A stretch of DNA of 5,469 nucleotides, from positions 1 through 5,469 of the forward strand of contig CAZAPU010000051.1 in NCBI GenBank assembly GCA_964487215.1, in the 5' to 3' direction. The DNA comes from CAG-611 sp964487215 (GTDB lineage: Bacteria; Bacillota_I; Bacilli_A; RF39; UBA660). The position numbers and the translations under genes are program-made. Below are positions 1 to 4,313 of the stretch, in pieces (within the stretch, counting starts at the first letter, position 1; each line of letters opens with the position of its first letter). The notes beneath the pieces were generated by a model that saw only the letters and a list, made by a program, of their open reading frames with translations, was not told where the DNA came from and searched no databases.

Positions 1-54
1 CCCTGCCATAAGGAATTGAAATGGCTTCCAAAAGTTGGAAAAAAGAATGCATAA
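1..54 (+). CDS. 3' end of an unidentified upstream gene (partial)
   Basis: Frame 1 is open from the first base for 17 codons, reading PCHKELKWLPKVGKKNA, and ends in tandem stops TAA TAA at 52-57. The other two plus-strand frames close within the first 18 bases. The peptide is basic and has ordinary residue composition, so it is plausible as a protein C-terminus, but it is too short to recognise a family. It points the same way as the metal exporter that starts 69 bp later, so the two could be co-transcribed. I see no convincing terminator between them. The call rests only on an open frame at the window edge and could be chance. Confidence 0.4.
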   Translation, partial: PCHKELKWLPKVGKKNA

Positions 55-113
55 TAAAAAATATATTCTTACAACCTCATGAAGTCATTTTTTATATACA
101 AATTTATTGAAAT

Positions 114-120
114 GAGGGAG
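114..120 (+). promoter_or_regulatory. Ribosome binding site choosing the exporter start
   Basis: GAGGGAG lies 3 nt upstream of the ATG at 124, and its GAGGG core is 5 nt upstream. The longer in-frame ATG at 79 has no purine-rich site in front of it (its upstream sequence is pyrimidine-rich, with CCTC). This site therefore favours the start at 124. Confidence 0.75.
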
Positions 121-123
121 ATT

Positions 124-969
124 ATGATAGATATTATTATAGATACAATATTAGATAGTTTAAAATTAATTCCATTTTTATTTATAGCATTTTTAATAAT
201 CGAATTAATTGAACATAAACTGGACGAAAAAAGCAAAAAAATAATAAGTAAATCTGGTAAAATTGGACCATTATTTGGTGGATTACTTGGTATGTTTCCA
301 CAATGTGGTTTTTCAGTTATGGCTACTAATCTATATGTGACAAGAATTATTACTATGGGAACACTTATTGCTATTTATTTATCAACTAGTGATGAAATGT
401 TGCCAGTACTAATAGCAAGAAATGCTGATTTTGATGTAATAGTAAAAATTTTGTTAATAAAACTATTTATTGGTATTATTTTTGGTTTTATAATAGATCT
501 AATCTTAAGAAAGAAAACAAAAAAACAAAATATAAATTATCATATTTGTGAAGAAGAACATTGTCATTGTGAAGGTGGAATATTAAAATCTGCAATTAAG
601 CATACTTTAAGTACAATACTTTTTATATTTATTATTTCATTTACATTAAATATATTATTGGAATATGTTGGACAAGATTATTTATCAAAATTATTTTTAA
701 AAAATACTATATTTGGTCCATTTGTAACTAGTTTAGTAGGTTTAATACCTAATTGTGGTGCAAGTATAATGATTACAGAACTATATTTAAATAATGCAAT
801 ATCTTTAGGATCTACTATTGCTGGTTTATTAACTGGAAGTGGAGTAGCATTACTTGTATTATTTAAGTCAAATAAAAATATAAAGGAAAATTTAATTATT
901 TTAAGTTTAGTTTATGGAATAGGAGTATTTTCGGGTATAATAATTGAAATTATTGAGAAATTAATTTAA
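124..969 (+). CDS. Putative 10-TM heavy-metal/manganese exporter (ArsP_2-like permease)
   Basis: This is an inner-membrane protein of 281 aa that resembles the PF11449 (ArsP_2, 'putative manganese transporter') family, thought to export metal ions; the substrate is not proven. It has two homologous halves. The first carries GPLFGGLLGMFPQCG (PQCG at residues 59-62) followed by SVMATNLY; the second carries GPFVTSLVGLIPNCG (PNCG at 209-212) followed by SIMITELY. STSDEMLP (about 87-94) and TGSGVALLVLF (about 237-247) occupy equivalent places in the two halves. Between the halves lies a hydrophilic Cys/His loop with H140, C142, H146, C147, H148 and C149, a likely metal-binding site. Hydrophobic segments fill most of the rest. 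The ATG at 124 is chosen because it has an SD and because the family usually begins close to this 'DxLLDSLKLLPFLF'-type segment; an in-frame ATG at 79 would add 15 residues. It ends on TAA at the base of a terminator. Confidence 0.85.
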   Translation: MIDIIIDTILDSLKLIPFLFIAFLIIELIEHKLDEKSKKIISKSGKIGPLFGGLLGMFPQCGFSVMATNLYVTRIITMGTLIAIYLSTSDEMLPVLIARNADFDVIVKILLIKLFIGIIFGFIIDLILRKKTKKQNINYHICEEEHCHCEGGILKSAIKHTLSTILFIFIISFTLNILLEYVGQDYLSKLFLKNTIFGPFVTSLVGLIPNCGASIMITELYLNNAISLGSTIAGLLTGSGVALLVLFKSNKNIKENLIILSLVYGIGVFSGIIIEIIEKLI

Positions 970-996
970 AAGAATAAAATATTTTATTCTTTTTTT
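968..996 (+). terminator. Intrinsic terminator of the metal exporter gene
   Basis: A perfect 26-nt palindrome (968-993) is centred on 980/981, with left arm AAAAGAATAAAAT and right arm ATTTTATTCTTTT. A T-run at 990-996 follows. The stem has only one G-C pair per arm and the innermost bases must open to form a loop, so it is thermodynamically weak, as expected in such an AT-rich genome. It begins on the second base of the TAA stop. Confidence 0.65.
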
Positions 997-1002
997 GTAA
1001 TA

Positions 1003-1011
1003 TGATATAAT
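1003..1011 (+). promoter_or_regulatory. Extended -10 promoter of the glucosaminidase gene
   Basis: TGATATAAT contains a perfect TATAAT (1006-1011) with the extended TG element. No good -35 lies 16-18 bp upstream, where the preceding terminator sits, so the promoter would depend on the extended -10. Transcription would start near 1018, giving a leader of under 20 nt that holds the SD AAGAGG (1024-1029), 6 nt before the ATG. Confidence 0.65.
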
Positions 1012-1035
1012 ATATTCTTGTAGAAGAGGTGTTAT

Positions 1036-1680
1036 ATGCCAAAACTAAAAAAAATTAAGAGTATATTAATGGTTGCTTTAAGTATAATGATTATAATACT
1101 TATTTATTCTTTATTCTTTTGGTATTTAAACTTTAAAGATGAACAAAAGAAGAATATAGTAAAGCAAGAATTAAAAAAAGAAATACCACAAATTATTCCT
1201 GATGAAAATAAAAAAATGATTTTTGAACCAGAAATAGATGGAGTTCAAGTTTTTCAAGAAGTAGTGTATGATGGATTAACATATAATGAATTAGTAGATA
1301 AATTAAATAGATCACTTAATTCAAATTTAAGTGGAACTGGTGAAATATTTGCAAGAAATTGTTTAAATAGTGGAGTAGATCCTTATTTAGCAGTTGCTAT
1401 TTCATTGTATGAGACAGGTTGTAAATGGACTTGTAGTGGATTAGTTCGTGATTGTAATAATGTAGGTGGAATGAAAGGCACTCCGGGTTGTTATGGCGGA
1501 TCTTTTAGAAGTTTTAGTACCTTAGAAGAGGGTATAACAAGTTTTGTATCACTTTTAGCAAATAATTATTATGGACAAGGATTAACAACTCCAGAATTAA
1601 TGGAATATAAATATGCAGGTGGAAGTACCACTTGGGCAGGAAAAGTAAATAATTATATATCTGCTATTAAATCAAATTAA
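1036..1680 (+). CDS. Membrane-anchored glucosaminidase-type peptidoglycan hydrolase
   Basis: This 214-aa protein has a basic N-terminus, one membrane anchor or signal-like helix (about residues 10-32), a charged linker (about 33-65), and a C-terminal lysozyme-fold domain (about 100-212). The domain resembles the glucosaminidase (GH73/FlgJ-like, PF01832) group. Helix AVAISLYETG carries the candidate catalytic acid E126, followed by NNVGGMKG (141-148), equivalent to the family's NxFGIKG. FRSFSTLEEGITSFVSLL (157-174) and YAGGSTTWAGKVNNYISAI (193-211) are the conserved closing helices. It would cut glycan strands of the cell wall outside the membrane. Five cysteines (109, 129, 133, 140, 152) sit in the exported domain, which is unusual for Firmicutes. 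The gene appears monocistronic, with its own promoter and terminator. A lytic transglycosylase activity cannot be excluded from sequence alone. Confidence 0.8.
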   Translation: MPKLKKIKSILMVALSIMIIILIYSLFFWYLNFKDEQKKNIVKQELKKEIPQIIPDENKKMIFEPEIDGVQVFQEVVYDGLTYNELVDKLNRSLNSNLSGTGEIFARNCLNSGVDPYLAVAISLYETGCKWTCSGLVRDCNNVGGMKGTPGCYGGSFRSFSTLEEGITSFVSLLANNYYGQGLTTPELMEYKYAGGSTTWAGKVNNYISAIKSN

Positions 1681-1706
1681 AAATGACTAAATTAAGTCAT
1701 TTTTTT
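1679..1706. terminator. Bidirectional terminator between convergent genes
   Basis: A 10-bp stem pairs 1679-1688 (core AAATGACT) with 1695-1704 (core AGTCATTT) around a six-base loop, AAATTA. On the plus strand a T-run reaches 1706. On the minus strand the run of A at 1679-1683 gives five U. The hairpin therefore serves both the glucosaminidase gene, whose TAA it overlaps, and the glycosyltransferase gene, whose last codons it encodes and whose TAA lies in the loop. Confidence 0.85.
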
Positions 1707-2897
1707 CATTATATCAGTTTCTTTATGATCGATTACTTCCCATTCCAAATTCTTATTATTTAAAGCTTTAACAAAACAAATTATAAAGGTTGCTAAGAAT
1801 ATTGGATTAAAGAATATCGAAAATAATTTATCTTTAATGCTAATATTCAATTTTTTATTTTCTTTATGTAAAATAACAATTGTAAAAACATTTAAAATTA
1901 AATAAATTACTAGCAAAACTATGATACATACATTTAAATTATGAATGTATGATGAATTGTTTATGAATAATAAATATATCATTTCAAATAAATTTGTAAG
2001 TAAGAAAATAATTGCACCACTTATTAAAAATAAATAAGGTACTATTCCAATTATTTTTCCATAATCATCTTTTATATCATTTAATCTAATTAATCTTGAT
2101 TCAATAAATCCTTTTACCCATCTAGTTCTTTGTTTTATTGAAGTTTTCATATCTGTAGGTTGTTCATCAAAAAATATTGCTTCTTCATTATAATAAGTTG
2201 GTATATCATTAGCAGTAGCATATAAAGTTAATTCATAATCTTCTGTTAAGGAATGAAAAGGAAAACCTTGTAATTTATTAATTATTTTCCCACTTATAAA
2301 ATAACCAGTACCAGAAATAATAATATTATTATTTGATTTTATACTATTTTTGTTCATAATTGTATTTATTAGTGAAAAAACCAGTCCAGAACAAATACTG
2401 ACTTGATTAATTGGATTTTTTATATTTCTATAACCAGTAACAATTTCATAACCATTTTGATAACTTTCTAACATTTTTTGCATAAATTTTTTATCTAAAA
2501 TATTATCGGCATCAAATATGAAATAAAGATCATATTTTTTCTTTTTTAATATAATTTTAATTGCTTCATCAATGGCAAAACCTTTTCTTCTTTTTCCTTC
2601 AAGATCTTTTCTTATAATAATATTTGCTTTATATTTTTTTACAATATTACAAGTTTCATCATGTATATCTTCAACAATTATATAGGTATCAGAAAAATCT
2701 TTAATTTGTTTTTTTATACTTTCTAAAAGGCCCGTAATAACTTTTGATTCATCTCTTGCTGGTATTAAAATTGCAAATTTTGCTGTTTTCTTTTTTTTAA
2801 GATTTAATTTTTTTTCTTTTTCAAAATACCAAATCAAAAACAATAAAGCTATTCCGATTAAAAAAATTATGGCACTAATTAAATAAAATGATTTCAT
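1692..2897 (-). CDS. Membrane-embedded family 2 glycosyltransferase
   Basis: This 401-aa GT-A-fold enzyme should transfer a sugar from a nucleotide-sugar donor at the cytoplasmic face of the membrane; product and sugar are unknown. It has one N-terminal TM helix (about 5-25), then a catalytic domain with ILIPARDE (43-50), an ED..D acidic motif near 76-80, KRRKGFAID (102-110), the metal-binding FDADN (128-132), SGTGYF (195-200), TED (218-220) and QRTRW (256-260). Three TM segments follow (about 283-309, 320-343, 358-378). The QxxRW motif and trailing helices place it with the cellulose/hyaluronan-synthase-like GT2 enzymes (PF13641 type), which often make polymers or glycolipids, although a non-processive role is possible. 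All the key motifs are intact. It is the second gene of an operon: the start ATG at 2897 follows AGGAGG by 4 nt, and that SD overlaps the stop of the upstream membrane protein. Confidence 0.9.
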   Translation of the reverse strand: MKSFYLISAIIFLIGIALLFLIWYFEKEKKLNLKKKKTAKFAILIPARDESKVITGLLESIKKQIKDFSDTYIIVEDIHDETCNIVKKYKANIIIRKDLEGKRRKGFAIDEAIKIILKKKKYDLYFIFDADNILDKKFMQKMLESYQNGYEIVTGYRNIKNPINQVSICSGLVFSLINTIMNKNSIKSNNNIIISGTGYFISGKIINKLQGFPFHSLTEDYELTLYATANDIPTYYNEEAIFFDEQPTDMKTSIKQRTRWVKGFIESRLIRLNDIKDDYGKIIGIVPYLFLISGAIIFLLTNLFEMIYLLFINNSSYIHNLNVCIIVLLVIYLILNVFTIVILHKENKKLNISIKDKLFSIFFNPIFLATFIICFVKALNNKNLEWEVIDHKETDIMKKMT

Positions 2898-2901
2898 AAT
2901 G

Positions 2902-2907
2902 CCTCCT
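2902..2907 (-). promoter_or_regulatory. Ribosome binding site overlapping the upstream stop codon
   Basis: A perfect AGGAGG on the minus strand lies 4 nt before the glycosyltransferase ATG. Its first two bases (2907-2906) are also the last two of the TAG (2908-2906) that ends the PF06541 gene. This arrangement suggests translational coupling of the two genes. Confidence 0.85.
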
Positions 2908-3586
2908 ACTGCCTAACAACCATATTAGGAAATTTTCTTTTCAAATATTCATCTGTAAATGTTTGATCATAAAATTCACCAACAATTGTAATTGGTTTAT
3001 AACCTTTTCTTCTTATATTTTGTCTTCCTAATGCAGTCCATGAAATTAAACAGTTTATACTAATAAAAATTAGTAATACTTTGAATATTATTTCTCCTGT
3101 TTTTATTGGAATACTTTCTATGAATGAAGATACAGCGGGATATATCCATTTTACAAATACTACACCAAGTAAACCCCAAACAATTATATATTTTAAAGAT
3201 GTTCTCCCTTGAATATTTAAAAAAGATTTAGAATAATTCCAAGATACTGTACCAATAAAAGTTTCTTGAAGAAATCCTACTCCAAATTCTACTAAACCAC
3301 CTAATAGTGCTGCATAAAGAAATGTTTTCCAAACTGGTCTTTCTTTTTTAGCAAGAATATATGTCATAGCCACTGCACCAAATCCATATATCGGACTAAA
3401 TGGCCCCCAAAGTACTCCTCGTCTTGGTTCCCAAATAAATGGTTGACCATTAAATAATTTTGTTAATAATACTAAAATTTCCTCATAATATGCACCAAAA
3501 ATGCTTCCTATAATGAATATAAAAAACATTTTCTTAAAACAAAAACCCTCAGCAAAAATACTATTTTTTTCTTTTACTTCTTTCAT
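2906..3586 (-). CDS. PF06541 (DUF1113) 'putative ABC transporter permease' membrane protein
   Basis: This 226-aa polytopic membrane protein matches the PF06541 family. Databases often label the family 'putative ABC-transporter type IV', but its biochemical function is not established and no ATPase gene is nearby. Visible family motifs are GSIFGAYYEE in the first TM helix (about residues 27-36), RRGVLWGPFSPIYGFGA (about 55-71), the glycine-rich helix GGLVEFGVGFLQE (about 96-108), WNYSK (116-120) and NIQGRTSLKY followed by WGLLG (about 124-141). About five or six hydrophobic segments are present, with a basic C-terminal tail. The ATG at 3586 is preferred, with AAAAGG 9 nt upstream. A TTG at 3643 would add 19 residues, but that stretch overlaps a good promoter, so it is probably not translated. 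The gene is translationally coupled to the glycosyltransferase downstream, hinting at a shared envelope-glycan role, though this is inference. Confidence 0.88.
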   Translation of the reverse strand: MKEVKEKNSIFAEGFCFKKMFFIFIIGSIFGAYYEEILVLLTKLFNGQPFIWEPRRGVLWGPFSPIYGFGAVAMTYILAKKERPVWKTFLYAALLGGLVEFGVGFLQETFIGTVSWNYSKSFLNIQGRTSLKYIIVWGLLGVVFVKWIYPAVSSFIESIPIKTGEIIFKVLLIFISINCLISWTALGRQNIRRKGYKPITIVGEFYDQTFTDEYLKRKFPNMVVRQ

Positions 3587-3595
3587 ACTACACAA

Positions 3596-3601
3596 CCTTT
3601 T
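3596..3601 (-). promoter_or_regulatory. Ribosome binding site choosing the PF06541 start
   Basis: AAAAGG on the minus strand sits 9 nt before the ATG at 3586. It would be carried on a leader of roughly 20 nt if transcription begins near 3608, as the promoter at 3643-3615 predicts. This supports the internal ATG over the upstream TTG. Confidence 0.6.
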
Positions 3602-3614
3602 ATTATATAAATAA

Positions 3615-3643
3615 ATTGTATCATAGAAGTAAAAGAATAGCAA
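3615..3643 (-). promoter_or_regulatory. Promoter of the PF06541-glycosyltransferase operon
   Basis: The minus strand shows a -35-like TTGCTA (3643-3638), a 17-bp spacer and a -10 TACAAT (3620-3615) preceded by the extended TG (3623-3622). The -35 begins in the last two T of the rubrerythrin terminator T-tract. The spacing is ideal and four of six -35 bases match consensus. Confidence 0.65.
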
Positions 3644-3671
3644 AAAAAATAACTACTATTTGTAGTTATTT
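3642..3671 (-). terminator. Intrinsic terminator of the rubrerythrin gene
   Basis: Read on the minus strand, a perfect 10-bp stem (3671-3662 with 3656-3647) encloses a five-base loop and is followed by eight T (3649-3642). The arm core is AATAACTAC. The TAG stop (3658-3656) straddles loop and stem, so the last residues of rubrerythrin are encoded by the hairpin's 5' arm. This is the strongest terminator in the window and separates rubrerythrin from the operon downstream. Confidence 0.88.
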
Positions 3672-4198
3672 GCTTTAACTTCCATATAACTTTGGGGATG
3701 ATTACAAATTGGGCAAACTTGTAGTGCTTCACTACCAATATAAACATGACCACAATTTCTACAAATCCATATCTTTTGTTCATCTTTTTTAAATACTTTA
3801 TCATCTTTTATATTTTGTAAAAGTGTTAAATATCTTTCTTCATGTTCTTTTTCTATTCTAGCTACTCCTTCAAATAGTCTTGCTATTTCATCAAAACCTT
3901 CTTCTTTAGCTACTTTAGCGAATTCATTATACATTTCTGTCCATTCATAATTTTCTCCATTGGCAGCATCTTGTAAATTTATATCAGTTGATTGAACTTT
4001 TCCATTATGTAAATATTTATACCATAACTTAGCATGTTCTTTTTCGTTTCTTGAAGTTTCATCAAATATAGCAGCAATTTGTTCATATCCATCTTTTTTT
4101 GCTTGTGATGAATAATATTCATATTTAACTCTTGCTTGAGTTTCACCTGCAAAAGCAGCCATTAAATTTTTCTCTGTTTTAGTACCTTTTAGTTCCAT
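3656..4198 (-). CDS. rbr: Rubrerythrin (di-iron peroxidase)
   Basis: This 180-aa cytoplasmic protein is the normal length and order for rubrerythrin: an N-terminal four-helix di-iron domain, then a C-terminal rubredoxin domain. It reduces hydrogen peroxide to water with electrons from rubredoxin or NAD(P)H-linked partners, protecting anaerobes from oxygen exposure. The expected iron ligands are all present by comparison with the Desulfovibrio enzyme: E19 (AGET), E52 and H55 (NEKEH), E85 and E88 (YEWTEMY), E116 and H119 (IEKEH). The rubredoxin iron site is CRNC (146-149) plus CPIC (162-165). The start ATG at 4198 has AGGAGG (4212-4207) 8 nt upstream. The gene is monocistronic, with its own terminator. 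A palindrome over its -10 region may be a regulator site. Confidence 0.97.
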   Translation of the reverse strand: MELKGTKTEKNLMAAFAGETQARVKYEYYSSQAKKDGYEQIAAIFDETSRNEKEHAKLWYKYLHNGKVQSTDINLQDAANGENYEWTEMYNEFAKVAKEEGFDEIARLFEGVARIEKEHEERYLTLLQNIKDDKVFKKDEQKIWICRNCGHVYIGSEALQVCPICNHPQSYMEVKANNYK

Positions 4199-4226
4199 TT
4201 ATATATCCTCCTATTAACATAATATA

Positions 4227-4232
4227 ATTATA
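4227..4232 (-). promoter_or_regulatory. Probable -10 element of rubrerythrin
   Basis: The minus strand carries a perfect TATAAT 28 bp before the start codon. No convincing -35 lies 16-18 bp upstream (TAGTTT at 17 bp). It is embedded in the 12-bp palindrome ATATAATTATAT (4222-4233). In DNA this AT-rich a TATAAT alone is weak evidence; position upstream of a strong SD is the main support. Confidence 0.45.
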
Positions 4233-4255
4233 TATCAAAAAGAATAAAAAAACTA

Positions 4256-4284
4256 TTAAATAATTTAAATTGTTATGTTATAAT
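4256..4284 (+). promoter_or_regulatory. Promoter of the TasA-like surface protein gene
   Basis: TGTTATAAT (4276-4284) is an extended -10 with perfect TATAAT (4279-4284). A poor -35, TTAAAT (4256-4261), sits 17 bp upstream. Transcription would start near 4291, followed by the SD GGAG (4304-4307), 6 nt before the ATG. It is divergent from the rubrerythrin promoter. Confidence 0.6.
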
Positions 4285-4313
4285 AAAATTAATAATAGGA
4301 AACGGAGATTGTT

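Noticed and set aside
43..70. Inverted repeat AAGAAT...ATTCTT after the partial upstream gene, as a terminator
   Set aside because: Only six contiguous pairs plus a few imperfect inner ones, and no T-run follows, so it does not look like an intrinsic terminator.
79..123. 15-residue N-terminal extension of the metal exporter from the ATG at 79
   Set aside because: No SD precedes 79, while GAGGGAG precedes 124, and the family-like sequence begins at the second start.
3587..3643. 19-residue N-terminal extension of the PF06541 protein from a TTG
   Set aside because: The TTG is the probable -35 and the stretch contains the -10, the start site and the SD for the ATG at 3586; the extension would be upstream of or at the transcript start.
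3583..3804. 73-codon minus-strand reading frame with a methionine start
   Set aside because: It lies out of frame across the conserved rubredoxin domain of rubrerythrin and then over the terminator and promoter; its sequence has no protein-like features, so it is a shadow frame.
3615..4198. Rubrerythrin as first gene of the PF06541-glycosyltransferase operon
   Set aside because: Although on the same strand and close, a strong hairpin with eight T and a separate promoter lie between them.
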